From Pseudomonas sp. R28(2017) (GTDB taxonomy: Bacteria > Pseudomonadota > Gammaproteobacteria > Pseudomonadales > Pseudomonadaceae): a DNA stretch of 64,000 nucleotides. Within the stretch, counting starts at the first letter, position 1. Every line of letters begins with the position of its first letter. Below, piece by piece: positions 27,543 through 36,703 of the stretch. Location of the stretch: the NCBI RefSeq assembly GCF_002112505.1, contig NZ_NEHW01000009.1, positions 124,001-188,000 of the forward strand. Reading direction: 5' to 3'. The notes beneath the pieces were generated by a model. That model searched no databases, was not told the origin of the DNA, and saw only the letters and a list, made by a program, of their open reading frames with translations. Made by a program: the position numbers and the translations under genes.

Positions 27543-28430
27543 TCACCACTGCCACTGGCTGCTGGCTACCGCATCGTGGGCATGCAGGCTCTCTGCATGT
27601 TCCACGCGCAGCTTGAAGGCTGTCGCCCATTCCACCTGTCGCAGCGACCGATGCAGTCGCCGAGCGGCGTCCTCGCAGAACATCAGGTTCTGCCCATTGG
27701 CCAACGCGAACGCCTGTTCGTCGGCTCGCTTTACAGCAGTCTGCACGGCCGTACCCAAGCTGGCTTCAATCCGGTCGATCAGTTCGGTGATCGGTAACGA
27801 CGCGTGGTTGTTCTGCAGGCGCACATGGATCAACGCCTGGCTGCGCTGGCTGTGGGGCGTGGCGACGATGCCCTGGCTGCTGCCCAACCATTCCAGTACT
27901 TCGCTGCGCTCCAAGGGTTGTTCTGCGAAATCCGCCTTGAACTGCTGCTGAATCAATTGCCTGGCTAGCGCTGCCGAGCAGGGGCAGGTTGAGGAGTAAG
28001 GTACGCCAACTGATAGTTCCACGTGGAACATTTCATTTTCTATCTTCGCTTCGAGGCAAATCGGATAGCGCTTCCAGCCGGCAAGTGGGCTGACCAAAGC
28101 AGGCCGTTTCAGCAGGTGCTCGAAAGCCAGGTTGAGATAAGCCGCATTGGAAAGCCCTTCGTGGCTGGCAAGGAAGTCTGCCAGGAGTCGACGGATCGCC
28201 AAGGGCGTCAACGGCTGCTGTTCAAGCGCTTCCAGCGCGAGGTAGAGGCGGGACATGTGGATGCCCCGCGCAGTGCCATCGACCAGGCTGACACCGGCAT
28301 CAGCCATGGCCGATATCTGATGGCCATCAACCTGGATAGGCAGGGCTATACCGCACATGCCGACCCAATCAAGCGGGGCGGTGTGCTCTTGAGGCTGTGA
28401 GGCGATGTCCGGAAGCGTCAGGCTAGTCAT
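27543..28430 (-). CDS. folE2: GTP cyclohydrolase FolE2 (type IB), zinc-independent
   Basis: Makes 7,8-dihydroneopterin triphosphate from GTP, the first step to folate and queuosine. FolE2 can use metals other than Zn, so many bacteria induce it when Zn is scarce and FolE fails. The 295-residue protein has GIHMSR (residues 57-62) and YSSTCPCS (145-152, metal-binding Cys149 and Cys151), both family signatures. It sits in a zinc-limitation cluster with ZigA. Codons 134-139 (MFHVEL) carry an almost perfect parS site (28015-28030). Confidence 0.93.
   Translation of the reverse strand: MTSLTLPDIASQPQEHTAPLDWVGMCGIALPIQVDGHQISAMADAGVSLVDGTARGIHMSRLYLALEALEQQPLTPLAIRRLLADFLASHEGLSNAAYLNLAFEHLLKRPALVSPLAGWKRYPICLEAKIENEMFHVELSVGVPYSSTCPCSAALARQLIQQQFKADFAEQPLERSEVLEWLGSSQGIVATPHSQRSQALIHVRLQNNHASLPITELIDRIEASLGTAVQTAVKRADEQAFALANGQNLMFCEDAARRLHRSLRQVEWATAFKLRVEHAESLHAHDAVASSQWQW
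28015..28030. other. parS centromere-like site inside folE2
   Basis: AGTTCCACGTGGAACA contains the perfect 14-base palindrome GTTCCACGTGGAAC and differs from the canonical TGTTCCACGTGGAACA in one outer base. It is the only full match I found in the window; ParB is encoded about 21 kb to the left. ParB should load here and spread. Confidence 0.88.
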
Positions 28431-28451
28431 GCGGGATACCAGGCAAGAGGG

Positions 28452-28838
28452 TCAGCGACATCCGCCGACCAGGCTGCAATGCAAATTGAAACGTTGGCCG
28501 CTGGAGCTGGAAACACGATTCACGGTGGTCCAGCCAACCCGGCGGCTGTAGCCGAACCAGGTTTCACCATCGCTGGCCAGGCCGGTGAAGAATGTAAGCG
28601 TGCCGTAGCGGCTGTTGGTCTGCGCCCAAAGCCGGCGCGTCGTCGTGTCGAAGCCGCGCAGGTAGAAATGGCTGCCCTCGGTGCGCACGCTGTAGTAACT
28701 GCCACTGCCGTCCTGGCAGGCGAGCAGCGTTGCGCTACGGGTACACAGCGCCAGCGCGTTGCTCTGCGCCAATGCCAAGGCAGGCAGAGGTGTGAGAAGC
28801 AGCGGCAACAGGGCAGCAAGTGACAGGCGCATTTCCAT
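28452..28838 (-). CDS. Small secreted protein of the zinc-limitation cluster, function unknown
   Basis: A 128-residue protein with a signal peptide (from ATG 28838 or, better, ATG 28832: MRLSLAALLPLLLTPLPALALAQ). The mature part has four cysteines arranged in two pairs (LCTRSATLLACQDGSG near the front; FNLHCSLVGGCR at the end) and many Tyr, Trp and Ser. This suggests a small disulfide-bonded beta protein. No enzyme motif is visible. It is divergent from zigA across a Zur-like palindrome, so it is probably induced by zinc shortage. I do not recognise a characterised family. Confidence 0.7.
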   Translation of the reverse strand: MEMRLSLAALLPLLLTPLPALALAQSNALALCTRSATLLACQDGSGSYYSVRTEGSHFYLRGFDTTTRRLWAQTNSRYGTLTFFTGLASDGETWFGYSRRVGWTTVNRVSSSSGQRFNLHCSLVGGCR

Positions 28839-28882
28839 CTCCGAATGACGCTCGCGACGAGAACGACTTGGCGAAATTGTAT

Positions 28883-28897
28883 TGTTACTTTATAACA
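28883..28897. promoter_or_regulatory. Zur-box-like palindrome between the small secreted protein and zigA
   Basis: TGTTACTTTATAACA has perfect TGTTA/TAACA arms and matches 12 of 14 fixed positions of the proteobacterial Zur motif TGTTATANTATAACA. It lies 45 bases from the left gene and 48 from zigA, so one site could repress both divergent promoters when zinc is plentiful. Confidence 0.75.
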
Positions 28898-28944
28898 TTA
28901 TGCAATGCATCGTTTCGAGTGCGTCCGCCTGAAGAGGTTTCACC

Positions 28945-30149
<1,205 letters not shown>

Positions 30150-30153
<4 letters not shown>

Positions 30154-30776
30154 ACCTGGCGCCGCGCCCTGTGGATATCTGCCAGGCATTTGGTGAAGCG
30201 CCAAAGGTGCTTACCGAGATCTTCCAGGATGGCGTGAACCTGGCCGTCTGGCAGCGCCGCCTGCCGGCCCAGGTGGAAGACTTTGCCGCGCTGGTGGTCA
30301 GCCTCGGCCAAACCCTGGCTGACCAGCGTGTACTCGATGTGAACGAGCACGAGCCGCCGCTATTGCCCGGCTTGCTGCAGGAGGCTGCCGATCTGCATGG
30401 CTACGAGGGGTTTGTCGCCGATGTGAAATGGCTGGTATCGGCCTACACCTGCCTGCTCGGAGCGCGGCGCGTGGGCTTGCGGCTGCGAGTGCTGCAAGGC
30501 GCCATGTGCCCGCGCTTCCATGTGGATAACGTGCCCCTGCGCTTGCTGACCACCTACGTCGGCCCTGGTAGCGAATGGCTGGAAGAAGGCGCAGTAGAGC
30601 GGGCCGGCCTGCATCTGGCGGCGGCGCCTGTGGATAACATTCGCCGTTTGCAGGCGGGTGAGGTGGCTGTCCTCAAAGGGGAAAAATGGCTGGGTAACGA
30701 AGGCGCGGGGCTTATCCACCGCTCGCCTGCCAGCGAACAGCGGCGGCTGTTGCTCAGCCTTGACTGGCTGGCATGA
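30150..30776 (+). CDS. DUF1826 protein, zinc-cluster partner of ZigA
   Basis: A 208-residue soluble protein with no signal peptide. The features AMCPRFHVDNVPLRLLTTYVGPGSEWLEE and HRSPASEQRRLLLSLDW place it in DUF1826. The HVD pair and the later His resemble the metal-binding triad of cupin-like or 2-oxoglutarate oxygenases, but that is only suggestive. ATGA overlap with zigA shows translational coupling, and the family is commonly found beside COG0523 genes under Zur control. Its biochemical role is unknown. Confidence 0.8.
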
Positions 30777-30815
30777 CGGGGCATAGTGGGAGGAAACCCG
30801 CATAGAAGCCCTGGC

Positions 30816-31787
30816 ATGCTGCAGAACATCCCCACCCACGTGATCGCCGGCCCTTTGGGAGCCGGAAAGACCAGCCTGATCCGCCAACTGATGGCCCAGC
30901 GGCCGGCAAACGAACGCTGGGCCGTGCTGGTCAATGAGTTTGGCCAGGTCGGCCTCGATGCGGCGCTGCTCAGCCGTGATGAGGATGGTATTGCCCTCAG
31001 CGAGGTCGCCGGCGGTTGCCTGTGCTGCGTGAACGGCACACCGTTCCAGGTCGGCCTGGGCCGACTGCTGCGCAAGGCACGGCCCGATCGGCTGTTCATC
31101 GAGCCTTCCGGGCTGGGTCATCCGTTGCAGTTGCTGAACCAACTGGGGCAGGCACCCTGGGTTGGGGTGCTGAATGTGCAACCGTTGGTGATGGTGCTGG
31201 ATGCTCATGCTCTGGCGCGAGGCGAGCCATTACCGGAGGCGCAAGAGCAGGCCCTGCAAGCGGCAGCGCTGGTGCTGCTGAACAAAGCCGACGCTGTGGA
31301 TGAAGATATCAAGTTGTTGATAAATAAAGATTTTTTAGATGTCCACAAGATTTGGACCCAGCAGGGCTTGGTCCAACTCGAAATGCTGCCTGTTTCATCC
31401 ACAAGCCAAATCAATGACAGTTCTGTGAATAATTTGCCTGAGGCAAGTCTATCCACAGCGCCTTCAGCCCTGTGGATAGATCCTGCACGGCCGATTTGTT
31501 CAGCTCACGAGGGCGAGGGGGGTTGGAGTATCGGCTGGCGCTGGCACCCCACTCAGCGATTTGATCCACAGCGCTTGCAGGCCTTTCTTGAGGCCTGGCC
31601 ATGGAAGCGTGCCAAGGGCGTTATCCACAGCAAGGATGGATGGCAGTCATTCAATGGGTTGGCAGGTGACTTGTCGCAGTGGCTGCCGAGCGATTGGCGC
31701 AAGGACTCGCGCATCGAGCTTATCTTTGGTCGACCGCAGTCTCAGTCACTGTTGATGGATGCAATCGCCCGGTGCTTGATCAGTTAA
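30816..31787 (+). CDS. Second CobW/COG0523 GTPase of the zinc cluster
   Basis: From ATG 30816 it is 323 residues: Walker A GPLGAGKTS (12-20), GGCLCC (67-72 region, Cys68, Cys70, Cys71), IEPSGLGHP, and NKAD (156-159). It differs from ZigA in being shorter and in having a low-complexity, low-GC linker (about residues 160-235) before the C-terminal domain (RWHPTQRFDPQRLQAFLEAWPWKRAKGVIHSK). In-frame GTG 30786 would add ten residues, but homology favours the ATG. The linker and C-terminal coding region hold seven sequences within one base of the TTATCCACA box, plus one TTATTCACA. Confidence 0.88.
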   Translation: MLQNIPTHVIAGPLGAGKTSLIRQLMAQRPANERWAVLVNEFGQVGLDAALLSRDEDGIALSEVAGGCLCCVNGTPFQVGLGRLLRKARPDRLFIEPSGLGHPLQLLNQLGQAPWVGVLNVQPLVMVLDAHALARGEPLPEAQEQALQAAALVLLNKADAVDEDIKLLINKDFLDVHKIWTQQGLVQLEMLPVSSTSQINDSSVNNLPEASLSTAPSALWIDPARPICSAHEGEGGWSIGWRWHPTQRFDPQRLQAFLEAWPWKRAKGVIHSKDGWQSFNGLAGDLSQWLPSDWRKDSRIELIFGRPQSQSLLMDAIARCLIS

Positions 31788-31810
31788 CCGGTTGGGGCTG
31801 CTTCGCAGCC

Positions 31811-32071
31811 CTTCGCGGGCAAGCCCGCTCTCATAGAACAATACATAACTCTTTGATTTAGCTGAGGTCCTGTGGAAGCGGGCGCGCCCGCGAACACCGG
31901 CGAAGCCGGTGCCATGCACCGCGTCGCATGCTTCGCGGGCACGCCCGCTCCCACAGGGTAAAGCGGCGCATGCTGAGGCTTTGTTCTCTGCGCGACAGCG
32001 CAGCCCAAAGGGCTGGGTGATCTCCCACAGGTATTGCGCTGCTCCGGTGGAAGCGGGCTTGCCCGCGAAGG
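31811..32071. repeat. Cluster of REP elements between the CobW gene and the DUF3301 gene
   Basis: The 304-base gap 31788-32091 is nearly filled by repeats. There is a single element at 31811-31830 (CTTCGCGGGCAAGCCCGCTC), an inverted pair at 31868-31894 and 31931-31958 around a CACCGGC/GCCGGTG stem, and another element at 32046-32071 ending in a GGGCCGC/GCGGCCC stem. No gene fits here. Both flanking genes end in this gap, so the stems may also terminate their transcripts. Confidence 0.85.
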
Positions 32072-32091
32072 GCCGCAAAGCGGCCCCAACT

Positions 32092-32484
32092 TCAGTTGCG
32101 CCAGCGATTGTGCTCCTGGCGCCACTGCTGCATCTCGATCACATTGTCAGCCCGTGGCGGTGTCTTGATTTCGAACGGGTAGGGTGCCAGTTCGATCTGT
32201 ACGCTGTGGGCCCCGAACTGGGTCACGGTGCCGGGGTGGCGCTGTTCGCCAGTCACGGTGAACTCGAACGCATAGACCCGGGCCAGGCGCTTTCTGCCGT
32301 TGGCATCGCGGATGAAGGCGATGCGTTTGAGCGCAACGGCGTCATCCAGCAGTTCCAGGTCGAGCTTTGCGCAGTGTTGTTTGACCCGCTCCAGGGCCTT
32401 CTCGCGCAGCCCATGGTTGTGCCATAACCAAGCGCCTGCCGTGGCCAACAACATCAGGACGAAGAGATTCTCCAGGGTCAACAT
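32092..32484 (-). CDS. DUF3301 family membrane-anchored protein
   Basis: The 130-residue protein has one N-terminal membrane helix (LENLFVLMLLATAGAWLWHN) and a basic cytoplasmic domain with the family pattern HCAKLDLELLDDAVALKRI...RLARVYAFEFTVTGEQRHPGTV. Function unknown. It lies divergent from pdxY, with 120 bases between the starts. Confidence 0.8.
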   Translation of the reverse strand: MLTLENLFVLMLLATAGAWLWHNHGLREKALERVKQHCAKLDLELLDDAVALKRIAFIRDANGRKRLARVYAFEFTVTGEQRHPGTVTQFGAHSVQIELAPYPFEIKTPPRADNVIEMQQWRQEHNRWRN

Positions 32485-32604
32485 TTACGTATGCTCCAAA
32501 CAGGTCGAACCAGCTTAACTGCGTCCCTGGCCTGTCGTACAGGTGGCAATCGAGTTCATACTGCGCGCTGCACAATCCTTGAAACAGCTTTGGAATCCGC
32601 TCGC

Positions 32605-33477
32605 ATGAAACGTACCCCGCATCTGCTCGCCATCCAGTCCCACGTGGTGTTCGGCCACGCCGGCAACAGCGCTGCGGTGTTCCCCATGCAGCGTATCGGG
32701 GTCAACGTCTGGCCCCTCAATACAGTACAGTTTTCCAATCACACTCAGTATGGCCAGTGGGCGGGTGAAGTGCTCGCTCCAGCGCAAATTCCTGCGTTGG
32801 TGGAAGGCATTTCCAACATCGGCGAGCTGGGGCACTGCGATGCCGTGCTGTCCGGCTATCTGGGCAGTGCCGAACAGGGCCGGGCGATCCTTGCCGGCGT
32901 CGCGCGGATCAAGGCAGTAAACCCGAAGGCGCTGTACCTGTGCGACCCGGTCATGGGCCATGCGCAGAAGGGCTGTATCGTTCCGCAGGAGGTCAGCGAG
33001 TTCCTGCTCGACGAAGCCGTGGCCAAGGCCGATGTCCTCTGCCCCAATCAACTGGAACTGGACAGCTTCTGCGGCCGCCGTGCGCAATCGCTCGAGGACT
33101 GCGTGAACATGGCCCGCAGCCTGCTCGATCGCGGCCCGCGGGTGGTGCTGGTCAAGCACCTGGCGTACCCCGGGCGTGCTGAAGACATGTTCGAGATGTT
33201 GCTGGTGACCCGCGAAGAAAGCTGGCACCTGTGCCGCCCCCTGCTGGCGTTCCCGAAGCAACCGGTTGGCGTGGGCGACCTGACCTCGGGGTTGTTCCTG
33301 GCTCGCGTGCTGCTGGGCGACAGCTGGCTGCAGGCCTTCGAGTTCACTGCGGCGGCGGTGCATGAGGTGCTGCAGGAAACCCAGGCCTGCGCCAGCTACG
33401 AACTGCAGCTGGTGCGGGCCCAGGACCGTATCGCTCACCCGCGCGTGCGCTTCGAGGCGCAGCGCCTGGCGTTCTAG
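32605..33477 (+). CDS. pdxY: Pyridoxal kinase PdxY
   Basis: Salvage kinase that phosphorylates pyridoxal to PLP. From ATG 32605 the protein is 290 residues, the usual length. It begins MKRTPHLLAIQSHVVFGHAGNSAAVFPMQ, the substrate-binding region of the PdxK/PdxY family. Further motifs are YLCDPVMGH, LCPNQLEL, and the ATP/anion-hole GVGDLTSGLFLA with the catalytic Asp. Its stop shares the CTAG with the convergent thioesterase gene. Confidence 0.94.
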   Translation: MKRTPHLLAIQSHVVFGHAGNSAAVFPMQRIGVNVWPLNTVQFSNHTQYGQWAGEVLAPAQIPALVEGISNIGELGHCDAVLSGYLGSAEQGRAILAGVARIKAVNPKALYLCDPVMGHAQKGCIVPQEVSEFLLDEAVAKADVLCPNQLELDSFCGRRAQSLEDCVNMARSLLDRGPRVVLVKHLAYPGRAEDMFEMLLVTREESWHLCRPLLAFPKQPVGVGDLTSGLFLARVLLGDSWLQAFEFTAAAVHEVLQETQACASYELQLVRAQDRIAHPRVRFEAQRLAF

Positions 33478-33959
33478 ATCGAGTCGGTTTTCAGGTCCTG
33501 GTAGCGCTTTTCCAGTTCCTGGCGGATCTGGCGGCGCTGCTGGCCCTGCAGGAAACGGCGTTTCTCTTCGCTGGAGTGCGGCTGGCGGGGCGGCACCGGC
33601 ACCGGGCGGCGGTTGTCATCGACCGCAACCATGGTGAAGAAGCAGCTGTTGGAATGGCGTACCGAGCGCTCGCGGATGTTTTCGGTGACCACCTTGATAC
33701 CCACTTCCATCGAGGTGTTGCCGGTGTAGTTGACCGAGGCGAGGAAGGTCACCAGTTCGCCGACGTGCACCGGCTCGCGGAAGATCACCTGGTCGACCGA
33801 CAAGGTCACCACATAGCTGCCGGCGTAGCGGCTGGCGCAGGCATAGGCCACTTCGTCGAGGTACTTGAGCAAGGTGCCGCCGTGTACGTTGCCAGAGAAG
33901 TTGGCCATGTCCGGCGTCATCAGGACGGTCATGCTCAGCTGGGCGTTTCCAGGTTCCAT
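33474..33959 (-). CDS. Acyl-CoA thioesterase, YciA/hotdog family
   Basis: From ATG 33959 it is 161 residues. MTVLMTPDMANFSGNVHGGTLLKYLDEVAYACASRYAG is the hotdog-fold signature, with the catalytic Asp in the HGGxLLxxxDE motif. SVDQVIFREPVHVGELVTFLASVNYTG follows, and a charged C-terminal helical tail. It hydrolyses acyl-CoA to free CoA; chain-length preference cannot be read. An upstream in-frame ATG at 34010 would add 17 residues without family support. The four-base convergent overlap with pdxY leaves no room for a terminator. Confidence 0.88.
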   Translation of the reverse strand: MEPGNAQLSMTVLMTPDMANFSGNVHGGTLLKYLDEVAYACASRYAGSYVVTLSVDQVIFREPVHVGELVTFLASVNYTGNTSMEVGIKVVTENIRERSVRHSNSCFFTMVAVDDNRRPVPVPPRQPHSSEEKRRFLQGQQRRQIRQELEKRYQDLKTDSI

Positions 33960-34290
33960 AGTGTGCTCACGGTGAGGTTGCGCTGAATCGGGGCGGGTAT
34001 CTTCTGACACTTCTGGTTCCCCTCTTGAAGGTTTGCCTTCCTGTTACGGGACGTTGCCAGACGCTCCGTCGTCACGCCTGACGCGTCATCCGGGGCGGCT
34101 GATCGGCCGATCTGTTTCTACATATTGCACCGGCTTTTTGCGGCGGGGTGCGATGTTACCCTGAGTACGCCCATGCAACATGGGCTTTCCTGCATTCAAT
34201 ACAGTATGTACTTGCTGCTCGCTCGGCTTGGCCTTGGCAGAGGAGCGGTCTGCCTGGGCATCCAGCAACGTCGAAAAGGAGTATCGCGCC
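33960..34290. other. Non-coding gap between the thioesterase and the Kef-type antiporter
   Basis: No gene is supported in these 331 bases. A small hairpin CCCATG-CAA-CATGGG lies at 34171-34185. TACAGT near 34202 could be a -10 element for the antiporter, but no good -35 is visible. The antiporter ribosome site AAGGAG is at 34276-34281. Confidence 0.5.
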
Positions 34291-36051
34291 ATGCATGCCA
34301 TCAGCTTCATCCAGGACCTGGCAGTGATCATGCTGGTCGCCGGCGTGGTGACGATCCTCTTTCATCGCCTCAAGCAGCCCGTGGTGCTGGGCTACATCGT
34401 CGCGGGTTTCATCATCGGCCCGCACACTCCGCCGTTCGGCCTGATCCACGATGAAGACACGATCAAGACCCTGGCCGAGCTGGGGGTGATCTTCCTGATG
34501 TTCTGCCTGGGCCTGGAGTTCAGCCTGCGCAAGCTGTTCAAGGTTGGCGCCACGGCCTTCATCGCGGCGTTCCTGGAAATCGTCCTGATGATCTGGATCG
34601 GTTTCGAGATCGGCCGCTGGTTCGGCTGGAATACCATGGACTCGCTATTCCTTGGCGCGATCCTGGCGATCTCCTCGACCACCATCATCGTCAAGGCGCT
34701 GAACGACCTGAAGATGAAGAACGAGCGCTTCGCCCAACTGATCTTCGGCGTGCTGATCGTCGAAGACATCCTCGGCATCGGCATCATCGCCTTGCTGTCC
34801 GGCATTGCCGTCAGTGGCTCGGTCAGCTCCGGCGAAGTGTTCTCGACGGTCGGCAAGCTGTCGTTGTTCATGATTGTCGCGCTGGTCATCGGCATCCTGC
34901 TGGTGCCGAGGCTGCTGGCCTATGTGGCGAAGTTCGAAAGCAACGAGATGTTGCTGATCACCGTACTGGGCCTGTGCTTCGGGTTCTGTCTGTTGGTGGT
35001 CAAGCTGGAATACAGCATGGTGCTCGGCGCCTTCCTGATCGGCGCGATCATGGCCGAGTCGCGCCAGCTGCTGAAAATCGAACGGCTGATCGAGCCCGTG
35101 CGTGACCTGTTCAGCGCCATCTTCTTCGTTGCCATCGGCCTGATGATCGACCCTCAGGTGCTGGTCGACTATGCCTGGCCGATCGTGGTCATCACCCTTG
35201 CGGTGGTACTGGGCAAGATGCTGTCGTGCGGCATGGGCGCATTCATTGCCGGTAACGATGGCCGTACCTCGCTGCGAGTGGGTATGGGTCTTTCGCAAAT
35301 TGGCGAGTTCTCTTTCATCATCGCGGCGCTGGGCATGACGCTGCAGGTGACCAGTGACTTCCTTTACCCGGTGGCGGTGGCGGTTTCGGCCATCACCACG
35401 CTGCTGACCCCTTATCTGATCCGCGCCGCCGACCCGCTGTCGCAGAAGCTTGGCAACGTCGTGCCACGGCGCCTGGCGCGGGTACTGTCACTCTATGGTG
35501 AATGGTTGCGCAACATTCAGCCGCAAGGTGAAAGCGCCATGCTGGCGGCAATGATCCGGCGCATCCTGTTGCAGGTGGGGGTCAACCTGGCACTGGTGAT
35601 CGCGATCTTCTTCAGCGGCGGCTATTTCGCCGGGCGCATCGGCAATTGGCTGAATGAGTGGGTGACGGATGTCAGCCAGCAGAAGGCGCTGATCTGGGGC
35701 GCGGCGCTACTGCTGTCGCTGCCGTTCCTGATTGCCGCCTATCGCAAGCTCAAGGCACTGTCGATGCTGCTGGCAGAGATGGGGGTGAAGCCGGAAATGG
35801 CCGGGCGGCATACCCAGCGCGTGCGCCGCGTGGTTGCCGAAGTGATACCGCTGCTGTCGCTGCTGGTGATCTTCCTGCTGCTGTCGGCATTGTCGGCGAG
35901 CATCCTGCCGACCAGCGAGCTGTTGCTGGTGATCGCAGTGGTCGCGGCAGTGGTGGTGGCGTTGTTGTGGCGCTGGTTCATCCGGGTGCATTCGCGGATG
36001 CAGATCGCCCTGCTGGAGACGCTGGAGAACAACCGCGATCACTCGCACTAA
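34291..36051 (+). CDS. CPA2 family (Kef-type) monovalent cation:proton antiporter
   Basis: From ATG 34291 it is 586 residues with a 12-13 helix Na+/H+ exchanger domain. Examples are LGYIVAGFIIGPHTPPFG, ELGVIFLMFCLGLEFSLRKL, GAILAISSTTIIVKALNDL and FGVLIVEDILGIGIIALLSGI; this last holds the ion-binding acidic residues, as in KefB/YbaL. After about residue 395 come two further hydrophobic blocks instead of a TrkA-N/RCK nucleotide-binding domain, so gating is unlike KefC. Exchanges K+ or Na+ for H+, by family. The longer reading frame from 34180 lacks a ribosome site. Confidence 0.85.
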   Translation: MHAISFIQDLAVIMLVAGVVTILFHRLKQPVVLGYIVAGFIIGPHTPPFGLIHDEDTIKTLAELGVIFLMFCLGLEFSLRKLFKVGATAFIAAFLEIVLMIWIGFEIGRWFGWNTMDSLFLGAILAISSTTIIVKALNDLKMKNERFAQLIFGVLIVEDILGIGIIALLSGIAVSGSVSSGEVFSTVGKLSLFMIVALVIGILLVPRLLAYVAKFESNEMLLITVLGLCFGFCLLVVKLEYSMVLGAFLIGAIMAESRQLLKIERLIEPVRDLFSAIFFVAIGLMIDPQVLVDYAWPIVVITLAVVLGKMLSCGMGAFIAGNDGRTSLRVGMGLSQIGEFSFIIAALGMTLQVTSDFLYPVAVAVSAITTLLTPYLIRAADPLSQKLGNVVPRRLARVLSLYGEWLRNIQPQGESAMLAAMIRRILLQVGVNLALVIAIFFSGGYFAGRIGNWLNEWVTDVSQQKALIWGAALLLSLPFLIAAYRKLKALSMLLAEMGVKPEMAGRHTQRVRRVVAEVIPLLSLLVIFLLLSALSASILPTSELLLVIAVVAAVVVALLWRWFIRVHSRMQIALLETLENNRDHSH

Positions 36052-36110
36052 GGGATACGCTCCCTGCGCAAGATTTCACCGTCGTCCGAGGGGATGGAGC
36101 GGTAGCGATG

Positions 36111-36135
36111 TCGCCAGGCGCAGAAAGCCTGGCGA
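36111..36135. terminator. Hairpin between the antiporter and SMI1-like genes
   Basis: Perfect 9-base stem TCGCCAGGC/GCCTGGCGA with loop GCAGAAA, between two convergent genes. T-runs are weak (TTCTA), so it may be a partial terminator. Confidence 0.5.
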
Positions 36136-36181
36136 TTCTAACTGCACGAGTGGCACTAGGCCATTATTTTCCCTGTGCGTG

Positions 36182-36589
36182 TCAGCTTTCCAGCCACACG
36201 TCCCGTGCCCAATGCCACACCGATTCCCAGCTTTCCTCGGCAACGGCTTCTTCGTCGCCATCCCACAGCACCACGGTGCCATCTTCTTCGACGCAGTAGT
36301 AGTTGTTGCCGTCTTCGCACAGCGGAATCAGGTCGCGCGGAACACCGGCGTCCCAGGCGTTGGCAGCGACGTCGGGCAGGTAGGTGTGGGATTGCGGGTC
36401 GGTGCAGGTCACCGGCTCGAGCGAGCCGTACACCACATCGCTCACGGTCAGCAGAAACTCCTTGAACACGAACGGAATGTTGATGAACAGCTGTTCCTCG
36501 ATCTCGACCAGTTGGTCCTCATCGGGAAGCTCCAGCGGCACCGGCACGGGTTCATTGGCTTCACGGAGTTGTTCGATCACTTCTTCCAC
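36182..36589 (-). CDS. SMI1/KNR4 (SUKH) family protein
   Basis: A 135-residue very acidic soluble protein. The pattern LPDEDQLVEIEEQLFINIPFVFKEFLLTVSDVVYGSLEPV, then PRDLIPLCEDGNNYYCVEEDGTVVLWDGD, is the SUKH-fold signature (a helix, then beta strands with an aromatic/acidic motif). Many SUKH proteins are immunity proteins to contact-dependent toxins; chromosomal singletons like this, with no toxin gene nearby, may have a housekeeping role. Nothing decides between these here. Confidence 0.8.
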   Translation of the reverse strand: MEEVIEQLREANEPVPVPLELPDEDQLVEIEEQLFINIPFVFKEFLLTVSDVVYGSLEPVTCTDPQSHTYLPDVAANAWDAGVPRDLIPLCEDGNNYYCVEEDGTVVLWDGDEEAVAEESWESVWHWARDVWLES

Positions 36590-36656
36590 GGTTTACATCC
36601 TCTGACCTTGATGACAACGCTGCGCGTTATACCCTAGTAGCCCACTCTGGCAAAAG

Positions 36657-36683
36657 CAAAAACCCCGGGGCAGGCCCGGGGTT
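36657..36683 (-). terminator. Rho-independent terminator after the Tim44-like gene
   Basis: Stem AACCCCGGG/CCCGGGGTT with loop GCAGG; on the minus strand it is followed by TTTTTGCTTTTG. It ends 21 bases from the gene's stop. Confidence 0.85.
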
Positions 36684-36703
36684 TTTTGTGCAACGTGCGA
36701 CGG

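Noticed and set aside
34125..34454. Small open frame overlapping the antiporter start
   Set aside because: No ribosome site, Arg/Gly/His-rich composition of a shifted frame, and overlap with a certain gene.
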